The position numbers and the translations under genes are program-made. Under the pieces are notes generated by a model. The model saw nothing but the letters and a program-made list of their open reading frames with translations. It was not told the origin of the DNA and did not search any database. A stretch of 64,000 bases of DNA from Steromphala cineraria (taxonomy: Eukaryota; Mollusca; Gastropoda; Trochida; Trochidae): positions 38,823,468 to 38,887,467 of the forward strand of contig OU744735.1 of assembly GCA_916613615.1 (NCBI GenBank), in the 5' to 3' direction. Below, piece by piece: positions 23,681 to 34,666 of this stretch; position 1 is the stretch's first letter; each line of letters starts with the position of its first letter.

Positions 23681-24705
23681 AGTTCTAATCCGCCATTCAA
23701 AACAAAAAAATAGCGAAAATAATCAAAGCCACTGACAAGCACTTCGAGCGGTGTATTTTTTGTGGAAACAAAATTCAGGACTTACCTGTTAAAATATATA
23801 CGATTTTTACATGATTATTTCACACTTAACTTCAAATATGTTTATGAGGTTATCAAATCAGTTGATCATGATTTAACAATTTGACAAAGAATAAAGTGTA
23901 TCGCCCAAAAAAAGAAAAACATCGTGAAATGAAGCCAATCATCGGAGCTACGAGCGTGAGATGCATTACTAGCATTTACTGCCACAAAACATTGTCTTTA
24001 CTGATAACTTTTATTATGAATCACTTGTAAACATGTCCCTCTTCTATCAATCAATTATTTTTTCTTGATGTACTCAATGAATTAACATGATACAGTACAT
24101 TTGTTTTCTCGCATACTAACAATTCAAAATGGCGGAGGAAAGCCGATCGAACTCTAAGCCTTGATCATGGTGGCCACTAGGATTATTGTCAGCTGATTGT
24201 TTGGTCGGTGTTGTAGTTACTTGGATGTTTAAATTGTAGGGCATTTGTTAATAATGTTTGCATAAGAAAATATGACAGACAGACAGATTGTTTATTGAAG
24301 TCTACATATGACACCCAAATGGTTAGGCTCAATCAATATGACACTGAGAAGAAAAGTGAACTGCATCGGCTTTCAAATATAACAAAAAAATTGTCAGCGC
24401 TGCCGCACTCCCAGTTGTACACAGTACGTATTGCACTTTTCCGAACATAAAAACTTCATGTGAATTAAGTGACTGAGATATATTTTTGAAGAAAAAAAAT
24501 GTTTTACTATGAGTGAGGTTGTGGAACTGCGAAGTTGTGGCCGACTGCGAAAGTACGATGGAAATTCGTATGCGAGAAGACAAGAGAGAAATGTCAAGCG
24601 GATTTATTTGGGAGAAATTGCCCCCAAATGAAATAAGCTGAAATCTACAATAAATTTACGGATTTTTAACTGGATAAACATTTTTAAAATTTGCTTTACA
24701 ATCTT

Positions 24706-24812
24706 GAGTTGACATCACAAGCACTTGGGGCATTTGTATTGCTCATATACTATATATATATATAATATATGGGCACTGCCCATGCATCAAGTGCTTGTGG
24801 TTGACATGTCAC
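24706..24812. repeat. Hairpin with TA-rich loop inside the TTAA element
   Basis: gttgacatcacaagcacttg and the complementary caagtgcttgtggttgacat face each other around a tatatatata loop. Confidence 0.6.
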
Positions 24813-25625
24813 TGCAAGAGGCCTAAATGCAACTGATTTTACTGTTGTTCACACGACAAAGATTTTTCTAAGGATGAAATGACCCTTTTACACATATAAC
24901 CATGTAAATTCCATGATATTAACGTAGTGATTGTTTTTAAAAAACGAAGGTCGAATTTTGATGGGCACTGAAAACATTTATCCCTGCACACTACATTGCA
25001 TTATGGGAAGGGACATTTCTCATTATATTTATAGATCTGCTAAACAAATGACGCGATGTGTCTAAAAATAGCTTCGTTAGCAGTCCAAGCTTATCTGTGA
25101 AAACGCGCTCGAACAGGCCGTTTAAGGTTTTGACCCCTGTGACCCCATTTGGGGTCACATAATCTACAATTTAGAATCCCCATTGGCCATGGAGTCTACA
25201 CACAACTTTTCATCTCTCTAGACATTTTGAAACTGCAGAAGAAGATGAAAATAGGTTTTAAGGTTTTGACCCCTGTGACCCCATTTGGGGTCATTGGGTC
25301 ACAAAATCTACAATTTAGAATCCCCATTGGCCAAGGAGTCTCCTCACTATTTTTCAGCTCTCTAGACCTTTTGGAACTAGAGGAGAAGATGAAAATAGGT
25401 TCTAAAAGTTTTTACCCCCGTGACCTCATTTTGGGTCATGAGGTCATGAAATCTACAATTTACATTCCCAATTTGCCAAGGAGTCTGCACATCAAATTTC
25501 AGCTCTCTAGAGTCATTGGTTCTGGAGAAGAAGCTGAAGTCCAAAATGTGAAAAGTTTACGGATGGACGGACACCATGCCATGCCATAAACCCATCGGGT
25601 CTTTCAAACCTGATAAGCTAAGAAT

Positions 25626-26300
25626 CCAGAATGAAGCGTTGGAAGTGGAGTAGTTTTTCTGGAGAAGTTGAGATGTGAAATTCAAACGCTGATCTGACAG
25701 CTGAACATGGTACACAGCCATCTGGCTCTAATAAAAACCAATAAATTCAGTTTCAGATAAGGTTTATTATACAAGCAAGTATGATTAAAACATAAAACAT
25801 TCAATATATTTCTTAGTTATTTGTGTGAAAAATTCATTACAAGTTTAAACATTTGCAGTGAGGCATGAAATTGTGTGTTAAGATCTTTGTTATTCATATA
25901 TGGAGTAACTAAAATAAATATCCTTTGTTTTAAAAGCTATATTTTTATCACATTGTATTCTTACATCATATAGATGGTATGAATATAGACAAAATGGAAA
26001 TGAAGAGCAAAATACATTATCATATGAGAGGTATGTACTAATTCTATGGTGACCATTCATAATATTTGTACACTACATTTGTGTTTCACTGCCATCATGT
26101 TGTAAGACATATTCAGTCAACCAGTGTTGTTCCTAGAGGGGGTCCTGGGGGAATTTGCCAACCCTTTTGGCATGGTGTCTCCAAAAATGTTGAGAAGTAG
26201 GATACTTTTACCATGGCAAAGAGTCCCAATAGGTCAGAATAGGCCAACATGACCCCTCAAGATCACCTAGGAACAACGGAGTCAACTCTCTTCATTTCAA
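25626..26300. other. Non-coding DNA downstream of the XTBD gene
   Basis: No gene. A minus-strand AATAAA (tttatt on plus, about 25762-25767) lies some 530 bp after the stop of the XTBD gene and could end its transcript. Confidence 0.4.
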
Positions 26301-26528
26301 TTACAAATCCATTTCCTTCTTAAGTTCTGCAAGCTGTATCATGACTGGTCCAGGATATCTGCATCCGTCCATTTCAACATTGAGGAAACACTTTGCAAGG
26401 CACACCAGTCGATCAAGCGAAAATTTGTCATAGTGAGTTTCAAGGAAGATTTTTCTCAGTCTCCAGGATTTCTTTGTCTCGTCGGGGTCCCGAAACCTCT
26501 CAACATTGAACTCTGTTTCTGTTTCCAT
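26301..26528 (-). CDS. XTBD-only protein (XRN2-binding domain, CDKN2AIPNL/PAXT-1-like)
   Basis: The 75-residue frame opens at ATG 26528 (METETEFNVERFRDPDE); the open frame starts earlier only through a TTG codon. The whole product is an XTBD domain, the module through which NKRF, CDKN2AIP and CDKN2AIPNL bind the 5'-3' exoribonuclease XRN2. Visible signature: SWRLRKIFLETHYDKF, then LVCLAKCFLNVE and the CRYPGPVMIQLAELKKE helix. It is closest to the N-terminus of the NKRF gene starting 3.2 kb away on the other strand (FNVDKYRDPDECRSSW). A minus-strand acceptor lies just upstream (tttttcag, 26579-26586). A donor near 27126 suggests a non-coding first exon at 27127 and above. The role, modulating XRN2 in the nucleus or nucleolus, is inferred from the family. 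Confidence 0.8.
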   Translation of the reverse strand: METETEFNVERFRDPDETKKSWRLRKIFLETHYDKFSLDRLVCLAKCFLNVEMDGCRYPGPVMIQLAELKKEMDL

Positions 26529-26603
26529 TTTGAGATGTAGAGTAATGGAGGACTTGGTCAGTTGTTTCAAACTTGATCTGAAAAATAGTACATGATGTAG
26601 AAG

Positions 26604-26870
26604 GTGCTAATATAGAATCTGTTCGCCACTCACTAGCGAATCCAGGGGGGGGGGTCCAGGGGGTCCTGACCCCCCCCTTTTCAACACCCGCCCCCTTTCA
26701 AATTCATGTATAAGGGGTCGTGGACCCCCCCCCCCCCCCCCCACTGTGTGGAGAAAAATTATTTTGGGACCCCCCCCTTTCAAAAATCCTGGATCCGCCC
26801 TTGCCACTAATTTTTTTCCCATACAAGCCCATGTTTCCCAATAATCCATGTTTTGGCTCATACATACCAA
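26604..26870. repeat. Short segmental duplication, copy with MITE
   Basis: tatagaatctgttc and the tatacaa.cccatgtttcc stretch recur at 27971-28020. The two copies bracket the promoter region of the XTBD/NKRF pair. Confidence 0.6.
26631..26800. mobile_element. G-rich hAT-like MITE in the XTBD gene's 5' intron
   Basis: The inverted ends carry gatccagg-type motifs followed by long G or C runs. The flanking 8-mers are tcgccact (26623-26630) and ttgccact (26801-26808), 7 of 8 identical. A related sequence at 27963-28045 has the same flanks joined without the insert and acts as an empty-site control. Confidence 0.7.
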
Positions 26871-27126
26871 AAATCAATAATATATTTATAATATGCAAGC
26901 TTATCTGATTTTAAAGTTGTAATTCATATCACAAACAAGTTAAATAAACAGGTGATTCATCATAAAAAGAATCATCAGGTTACATTTCTGACATAAAGGA
27001 CGACCAAAACTTGTGTAGATTCGAATAAAAAAAGTTTAAACTATTCTGTAATCAAGGGCTTTGCAAAAATACAGAAGACCTATATGCAACAGACACTTGA
27101 AAGACTTAAAAAGAATACTCTTGTAC

Positions 27127-27571
27127 CTCGGAACTCAAACGTTTTGAACTCAGGACAAAACCTTCTTCTGTCGACGTTTGTCACGAAAGCGCCGCCTGCG
27201 AATGATGCAGGGAGTGTGGAGATGAAATTAAAAAGTAGAATCGTTGTCTGAACTGAAAATGCAAATAAGCATTAGGTTCGTATTATAAAACTATTATTTC
27301 TAAGTTCAATTTTGATATTTATCAATTTGTTATTAACAAATTGATAAATGTTCGAGGGTAGAAGAACAATCAAAATAGCATAGTTTAGAAATATTTAACA
27401 AGACTTATTTCGCTTTAGAGAAAGCCAACATTTGTTTAATCCAACATGGCGACGCCCAGTCATGTCAGCATTGTGTGATTTCTTGTGTTTCTTCATGTAG
27501 TTTCTACAGTTTAAATTTGTTCCTGAATGAAATAAAGAGTTGTATTCTCAGCTTTTTACTTCATACGGAAG
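27127..27571. promoter_or_regulatory. Shared head-to-head promoter region of the XTBD gene and NKRF
   Basis: A minus-strand donor (gtacaagag, near 27126) marks the probable first exon of the XTBD gene. A plus-strand donor (gtaggatt, 27572) marks a probable NKRF first exon. The ~450 bp between them would hold both starts. ccaacatggcgac at 27441-27453 resembles a YY1 initiator site. No TATA box stands out. Start sites are inferred. Confidence 0.45.
27446..27478 (+). other. Possible 10-codon upstream ORF in the NKRF 5' exon
   Basis: ATG GCG ACG ... TGA lies in the inferred first exon, in front of the intron that ends at 29758. It would be a uORF if that exon is used. Confidence 0.3.
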
Positions 27572-28554
27572 GTAGGATTATTGCATCTTGATCCTGCTTA
27601 TTTTTGTTTGAAGTTACTTGCAGTTTGTGAAAGTAAAATGTCGACCCCAATTTTCGTTTTTAGTTATGAAATACGAAATCTACCGGCATAGCATCTTGCA
27701 GAAAATAAAGAAAGAAATCTTAATATTTACAAACCTTTTATTTTATATTTGGTATACTTGAATACAGGGCTTGATTTTCATATTTATTTTTTAATTTAAC
27801 GCACATTAAAATTACAAGTATCCAAGGGGTAAAATTACTAATTAAACATGATTGATTTACGGCCGGTAAAAGGCAATCTAGCAAAGTATATATTCTAAGT
27901 AAATGTTTTAACATTTAGCCCTTTATCGTAAAGATTATGTAAGGTAAATGGCTGAGTTGACAGGTGCGACTATAGAATCTGTTCCCCGCACATTTTTTCC
28001 TATACAAACCCATGTTTCCTAAAAAATCGATGTTTAAGCTCTTAATTACCTCAAATCCTGGTCTAGTGCCAATTTTTATTGAAATGCATCCTCTTGATCA
28101 ATGGTTATGAAATCTTTAAATTTCGAAGCGATCGTCGATAAAAGACGGCGCCATTTGTTTTGCCTCACACACTCGTTGCAGCGCTCAAAGTGACGCTGTT
28201 TATGCGTACCTGCTAAAAAGCGATGTTGGGAGCGTGGGTCAAAGGGGTTCAAGCTTTGAGATTTACTCATCTTTTGAGACATCGAATTATGATCAAGTAC
28301 ATCATTTTGTTGCAGACCTGATGTTAATGTTAACTTGATGGCTGGAAGATAAATCAACTTTCAGTCATGTTTACCATGTGTGTCAATTTGTGTCACGACT
28401 TGCTATTAAAATTAGTCATTGCCATATTTTTTATGTTTGTTGTTTAATTAAAATCTGTCATTTTAAATATATAGTAAGCCTCTTCAGGTATATTCCCACC
28501 TTGGCTACGAAACAAGCCTTAGATCCCGTCTAAACAATCTATCCATCTTCCATC

Positions 28555-28944
28555 TTACAAGAAATTAATATTCACCCTTGCGACAACTCGAAGGGAAAGC
28601 TGTGACAGGAAGTAGCCTCATTATTGAGCTATGGTGTAGGCCAATCAAAAGCGAGGATATGTTTGAATTGAGCACACAAAACTGTAATACAACGATGCGA
28701 TTTCTAAATAGAAACTGAGAGATACAGCCTTATTCTATGCAGTATTTTGGTTACCTATATTCACTCATCGTTTTTATGACTGTTGTCACAACGTAACTAA
28801 GGGATTAATTAGAAATTAAATTTCGCTTCGAGTTCGAGATGGACTGACGCAAGGGATGTTACTCTGTTTGTCCTACAGGGGGCGCTGATAGAGTCACAAC
28901 TTTCCCGTCGAGTTGTCACAAGGGTGAATATGAATTTCTTGTAA
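28555..28944. repeat. MITE with ~50-bp imperfect TIRs in the NKRF 5' intron
   Basis: ttacaagaaattaatattca at 28555 and its complement ending at 28944 are the outer ends, followed by paired cgacaactcgaaggg/cccgtcgagttgtc blocks. Non-coding, ~390 bp. Confidence 0.7.
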
Positions 28945-29768
28945 ATGCATATCTCGCCCGATGCGTGCGGAAGATGCAATATCATGAAATTAAAACTTCT
29001 ATAAATGAAAACGATCTTTAAAATACATATTGATAAATAGGCTAAAGTTCCACCAATATTATTTATAGTTGACTAAATTGTAAGGGATAAAAGATTTTTG
29101 TTTTTAAATTGAATTCTAACATATTCAACTATATATCCTAGAAATGTTAGTATGAGACTCAGAAGTAGCAGTATGGTTTTCATTTTGTTACTTTACTTTG
29201 ATGGCAAAACACAATTGTACTACAGTGACTTGTGTTGGTTTTAATTGAAACCCAAATTATGAGAACACAGCAAAAAACACTTGTACACTATTATTTTGTT
29301 AATTTGTAAAATCAGATTTGCAGCGTTAGAATAAAATGTTGGAAATATAAACATATACTCATTCAGTTTTTACTTTGTCAAAAACATTAGCATTAGAGTT
29401 GCATAAGGACATAACCAAATCATTGACACTGGACCACATTGTGTTTGGGCAATGTATATATATGGTAGTTTCTCGCACCCTTGTATTTAACTTGAATTGG
29501 TGTTTCCTCATGATGCTGTGATATTGCAAAGTGTTTGTTAAAAGGATATATTGAAACCATTTCAAACGGATTTCTGCTAAGGAATTAGAATTTTTGTCTT
29601 GTCTATGCAAATTAACATATATTAGGGAAAAATATTGTTTTGACCCTAATAATTTCTTTTAAGTAGAATTATTTCCTTGATAAAAGTTGACCCTTAAAGC
29701 AGAAAACTTTGGTATTTGAAATTTGTAAAAAATAAATCAATCTTTATTATTCTTTCAGACCAAGCAAG

Positions 29769-30648
29769 ATGTCCGAGTTCAATGTGGATAAATATCGTGA
29801 CCCTGATGAATGCAGATCTTCTTGGAATCTCCGGAGACGCTTCCTCCTGGCACATCATGAGAAGTTTTCAGAACCAAGACTTGTTTGTCTTGCCCAGTGC
29901 TTTGTTAATGTTGAGTTGTTTGGAAACAAATACCCAGACGCAGTCATGGTACAGCTCAACCAACTCGGGAAAGACATTCCTGAACTAGTGGAAGAAAGGA
30001 AAGAAAGAACTAAAAGCAAATTTACCACCATGAAGTTCGTGAAATCGTCACCAGAGGGATCAGGAGCAGGTAATCCCATATCTGGATTTGTATCTCCTCC
30101 CAGAGTTCAATCCCGGTCGCACATGGCGTTTGTGAAGTCAGATGGGGAATATCACAGTACTGACATCCATTCTTCCACATATCAAAACCTTGAACAGTTA
30201 GCGACAGTTCCTTCTCCAAATGCCAGAGCTCATTTCATCATTGATGGGGCACCTCCTAAGAAGAAGTCCAAAAAGAAGTCTGAAGTGATAGTGATTGAAA
30301 GTAATGATTCCGATCAGACATTTGCATTATTGCGACATCAGCTCAAACAGATTCCTGATATTGAGAATCCAATGTCAATGCTTAATATGGCCTTGCAGAG
30401 AACCAAAAATGTTGTCAAGAGTGACTTCAAAGGGGAGAAAGTGGAAAATGTGCCAATGTTTACGTGTGAGGTTGAGTTGGATGGTATAAGGATATCATCA
30501 GGATACCAATCGAACAAGAAGTCCGCTAAGAGAGAAGCATACGAGAAGGTCGTGGAGGCCATTAAGAAGCCGTATCATTTGATTGTTGTTAACGAGAATG
30601 GTGTTAAAGAGTTGCAGGCTTCGGATACAAGTTTCAATCAACAAGTCA

Positions 30649-30680
<32 letters not shown>

Positions 30681-31556
30681 CTTGGTATGCTGCCAAACGG
30701 TGAACTGACATATGAAACCAATGCCATTAACATTGGAATCACAAACATAGACAGAAAGAATCGGAGACCGAACAGAAACGGCGCCAAAGATTTAAATGAA
30801 CTGATATTCTTTGAGAATACTGCAGCATTGATTGGACCGACAGGCTTACTCAGACAAAGTGCGGACTTCAGTAAGATGCTGATCGAGTATGACTACGGGA
30901 AATGTGATGAGGGGGTGTCCTGTAGAATAACGCTCGAGGGACAACCGCTTGTTGAATGTCCAGGTGAATCTAAACAAGACGCAAAAACACAAGCGTCAGA
31001 AAATGCTGTTGACTTGTTGAAGAAGATGTGTTGGACAATCATAGTGAAACAGGTTGCTGATTCAGATTCGACAAGTCTCAGCAAAGAAGAAATTATCGGT
31101 GATGTTGAGAAATCCATGTGTGAAATTCCGGACAGTAACGTTGGGAACAAGTTGCTGCGGAAGATGGGATGGGTTGGAGGTGGAGTCGGTAAAGATGGAA
31201 CAGGTCGAGCAGAACCTGTGACCCTTGAGCAAGTTGTGAATAGAGAAGGACTTGGTCTCGATGCAAAGAAAGGAATATCCGGCGATTTCAAGGGCAAAAT
31301 TCGTAAAATTGTGGACAATTATGCAAGTTCAGACAATTGTGATGATTTGGTATTTGCTCCCAATTTTACAAAGGAAGAACGTGCCATTATTCATCAACAC
31401 AGTCAGAGACTTGGCTTAAAGACCCACAGCCATGGGTCAGGCGAGGAACGATACCTTGTTATAAGTCGGAAACGTTCACCACAGCAGTTGTTCCAGCATA
31501 TAATGTCAAAAGGAGGCTCAACATCGAAATACGAACTGGTACCCCCTCAGCGATAA
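29769..31556 (+). CDS. NKRF: NF-kappa-B-repressing factor (NKRF), intronless coding region
   Basis: 595 residues. ATG 29769 (MSEFNVDKYRDPDE) follows a splice acceptor (tctttcag, ending 29758) by 10 bp, so the intron is in the 5' UTR. Domains in order: XTBD (about 1-85) for XRN2 binding; a basic nuclear-localisation-like PPKKKSKKKSE (about 161-171); a dsRBD-like region (about 184-274); a run of ten Asp (295-304); a second dsRBD-like region (about 343-427); a G-patch (about 457-499, KLLRKMGWVGGGVGKDGTGR and REGLGLD); and an R3H domain to the end (about 532-590, FTKEERAIIHQHSQRLGLKTHSHG). The same order and the LVSYELV-type ending (here KYELVPPQ) occur in vertebrate NKRF (~690 residues). Known roles are nucleolar rRNA processing with XRN2 and DHX15 and transcriptional repression. 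No damage is seen. Confidence 0.93.
30651..30680 (+). repeat. (GAT)10 microsatellite in the NKRF coding region
   Basis: Ten uninterrupted GAT codons encode Asp 295-304 between the two dsRBD-like regions. A pure trinucleotide run inside a coding region is likely to vary in length between individuals without breaking the frame. Confidence 0.9.
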
Positions 31557-32508
31557 CTAGGCTAGAATGTAAAGTGAAACACATGGCTTAATTATTTCAC
31601 AGAATGGTCATAAACTTAAATAACTTTGCATTCATCACAATTCAGCCTGAATGTTGTGAAGAGAAATACATGGCTTAATTATCTCCCTTGATTGTCATTA
31701 ACTTTATTTACTTTGTATTGTTCTGAAGTCAAATCTTGTACATTTGTTTTGAAATGTATTTGGACCCTCTCTTGGAAGTTAAAGTCATGAGAGCATAGGT
31801 TAGCATAAAGGCCTGATTTGTCTCCTGAAAATGGTTGTTATTTATTGTCATTGTTTGCTTCTAGCAGATATTCTTTCAAAGCATCATATTACATACATTG
31901 TTTGATCTGTCTGACTAAAAGAATAACATCATTTAAGATTGAATCGAAACATGGTCTCATATCCTTTAACTAACTAGCTTAAATTAACCAGCTTCTGGGG
32001 TTATTTTTCATGAACATTTTGAATTTGAACATAAGATACCAAACCATTCACTTGTTTGTAAAAGTGCTATTAACGAGACATTTCATTTAGTATTCTCTTT
32101 GATATATGAAATCCAAGAATTGAATTTATAATGTGCAGGCAAATTACACAACCCATTTACCAGAACATTCTCTGTTTCTATTAGTGTTAACACAGTGGTT
32201 TTTTAAAATTTAATTAATTGATTTTAAATACCTGTCAAAGTTTCTGAAATTTTGTAATTTTTTGAAAACACAATCTCTAGCTTGTCAAAACCGATCTTGT
32301 GTTTGTAGACTGATTCTAAGTAAAGTGTATGAAGGTTTGCTGCTACAGTTGCTATGACCTCTACTTATACTAAATTGATTATCAAATGATCATAAGAATA
32401 TCTCAATTTTGAAAATCAGGTTGGTTCTTTATGTGTTTGGCCGAGTTTGTCAGTGTTCAAAGTATGTTTAAATCCCTACAAGTAAGCAGGGCTTGTGGAT
32501 TGTTAAAT
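31557..32508 (+). other. NKRF 3' UTR / intergenic
   Basis: AT-rich with no gene; early AATAAA signals are lacking. The next clear one is at about 33486, so the 3' UTR may be long or a variant signal is used. The first 100 bp contain two similar stretches (acatggcttaattat at about 31581 and 31669). Confidence 0.4.
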
Positions 32509-32516
32509 CCACCAGC

Positions 32517-32825
32517 TAGGGAGGTCACATTACAGGTACCTCACGATACGATACGTATCCTGATACTAAGGTCATGATACGATACATATCACAATACAAT
32601 AAATGCGCAATTATTACAGTGAGATACAAATTCACAATTTATCGGATTATCGGAGTTTCCAACATTTAATTTCCTGTCTCTTGAATCCATGATTCGATAT
32701 TAAAAAAAAAGATGAACAATATTTATCTAAACTTGTATCACGATACACTGTAACTGTATCGTGTATTGTATCATGGACTGTACCAAGACGATGCATTGAT
32801 GCATCGGTGTATCGTGACATCTCTA
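32517..32825. mobile_element. hAT-like MITE, copy 2, with perfect 8-bp target duplication
   Basis: Bounded by ccaccagc on both sides (32509-32516 and 32826-32833). The ends are taggga.gtcaca and its complement (gtatcgtgacatctcta), and the interior is homologous to 12965-13377 but about 100 bp shorter. Confidence 0.85.
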
Positions 32826-34041
32826 CCACCAGCCTTCCTAAACATTTGAAAAGCCCAAAATGTGAAGAGAGTATCTTTAAATCACATAAGTTAGCCAGGC
32901 CAAGCTTTTTTCCAAACAACAAAATCTGTAAGTAACCAGCAATTTGTAAGGCGCAGGCACTATTTTGAACATTGGTGTATACAGACAATTGATAAGACTA
33001 AAATGTGTCATCTAAATGTATGACTAAATATCTGTATAGCAGATACCAGGACTGAAAGGAATGAAACTATCAAAAAGGTTACTTTGGTAAATAGGTCAAG
33101 TTGATAGTGTCTTTAGATTACTTTCGTCTTTAGTCTGTGTAGATTTGAAACATATATTTTGTTTTCAAAAGATATTGCTATTATTACCATGGTGACAATC
33201 TGTGCCAACAATCTTTCTTTCTATAACCGATTATGTATAAAGTGGTCATATTGTTTTGTTATTTTTATGATGTTAGATTTGTGTGAATTTTTTCCAAGAA
33301 TTAAAAGGTCAAAATAATCTTCCATATGACTTGTTAAATAATTTGTAAATTAAATTTTTGTTTACCAATTGGAATAAAATTTTAGTAAATTGAAAATTTA
33401 TTTGATTGTCGTATGCAGTGTTTTGGTTTCATAGGATCACAATGTTTGGATCTTCCTGAAAGTCAATAGCTTATACATGTTGTATAATAAAGTTAGTTAC
33501 ATTTTTTGTCATCTTGAATTTAACATGTAAAAAATAAAAACATAAATGTAAATCAGTTTTGATTGCCCACTGATTTTATTCAATTAAATATATGAAATCA
33601 TAATTCGTCACAGAAGTTGTTCATTGAAAGTTATATTCATGAATATGTTGTACCCCTCTCTGTCTTGGAATACAAGACTCAAAAAGGTTGTGCATCAATT
33701 TAATATGATGAAATTAAAAGTTTCAAAATATTGCTGAAATTATTTGAAAATTCAGTCAATTTTAATCAAAATGGTTCTTGTTGTCTTGTGGCTTACTTTT
33801 GACAAGCTTAGGACAAACAGACAGTTGAAGGTATTAAAACAGTGTTTAAAATATAGCCCGTCAGCCAGTCCTTAAACTGGCTACTTTTTGCCAGGACTGG
33901 TAACATTTTGGTCAGGACTGTTAACTTTTCAAAATGTTTCTTTATTTTACCCTAATGAATTTGTCAATGACTTGTCAATGAATTTTAAGGACAGGCTAGG
34001 TTTCCAATCTATTTCATACACTGTTAAAATCAAGAGAAAAA

Positions 34042-34182
34042 TTCACAGGAACCCGTTATCGTAAATAAAATGTAGGTAAAACGTAGATAAGAAAGACCCA
34101 CCCCTCTATATAATTGAGTAGTGGATCTTTCTTATCTACGTTTTACCTACATTTTATTTACGATATCGGGATTCCTGTGGAA
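34042..34182. repeat. Long hairpin (about 58-bp stem)
   Basis: gtaaataaaatgtaggtaaa continuing into acgtagataagaaaga is mirrored by its complement at 34126-34182. The loop is ~20 bp (cccctctatataattgag). Confidence 0.75.
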
Positions 34183-34511
34183 AAATTGCTGTCTTTTGAA
34201 GATCACAAGTGTCAAATTCTGGCTCACACCCCACTTTGCACAGTCAATGACTGTACTACCTCTGTTGTGATTGTCTGACTAAAAACCAGTTTAGATGTTG
34301 ATCAATAACTTTTTTATGCCCCACAAACAAAGTTTTCAGGTGATATAGAACTGTCCCCGACCGTCGGTCCGTCCATCCATACGTCCATCCATGCGTGCAT
34401 GCGGGTTGTTAGTTTGGGACCAGAAAAACTGTAAAGCCTAGCTCATTGAAACTTGGTATATGGAACAGTCATCATATCTTGAGGATTCCAACTTCTTTTT
34501 ACCTCTATTTT

Positions 34512-34666
34512 TAGCTCATCTGCTTAATGCATGGCATGGTGTCCGGCGTTTGTCCGTTCATCCGTAAACTTTGTGTATTTTCATCTTCCTCTCAGAAGCA
34601 TAAGGTCTAGAAAGCTGAAACTTTGTGTACAGACTCCTTGGCTAGTGGGGATTATGATTTATTGCG
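34512..34666 (+). mobile_element. Truncated family A array element
   Basis: tagctcatctgc, tggcatggtgtccggcg and one partial unit (gaaactttgtgtacagactc). It is cut at 34667 by the TTAA MITE. A different element of the same general design, with gtccgtccatcc and gaaacttggtatatgg, precedes it at about 34317-34500. Confidence 0.65.

Larger units (their letters stand above)
22201..25125. mobile_element. 2.9-kb TTAA-flanked non-autonomous element, nested in a family A element
   Basis: TTAA stands at 22201-22204 and 25122-25125. Just inside, the ends are imperfect inverted repeats (aaggccagttcgagca versus acggcctgttcgagcg, 13 of 16). TTAA target duplication is typical of piggyBac-type transposases, but none is encoded here. 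The interior holds a family C array element (22340-23680), a second copy of the left-end motif near 23740 (ttcgagcggtgtatttttt) and AT-rich DNA without a gene. Confidence 0.7.
22030..25612 (-). mobile_element. Family A array element, minus strand, split by a TTAA insertion
   Basis: The 3' end is at 22030-22060 (complement of agctacagagcccatggctct). The 5' end is at about 25565-25612 (complement of the cgtccgtcc and atggcatggcatggtgtcc blocks). Diverged ~150-bp units lie at 22070-22200 and 25126-25560. The 22201-25125 segment is a later insertion; removing it restores a unit junction that matches the intact one at 25243-25270. More diverged, hence probably older, than the plus-strand copies. 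Confidence 0.75.

Noticed and set aside
25149..25589. 146-codon open frame in the 25-kb region
   Set aside because: It is the reverse reading of family A array units; periodic peptide with no domain.
28076..28357. 93-codon minus-strand frame near the NKRF promoter
   Set aside because: Fairly basic composition but no recognised family and no clear splice sites; it lies next to a duplicated non-coding segment.
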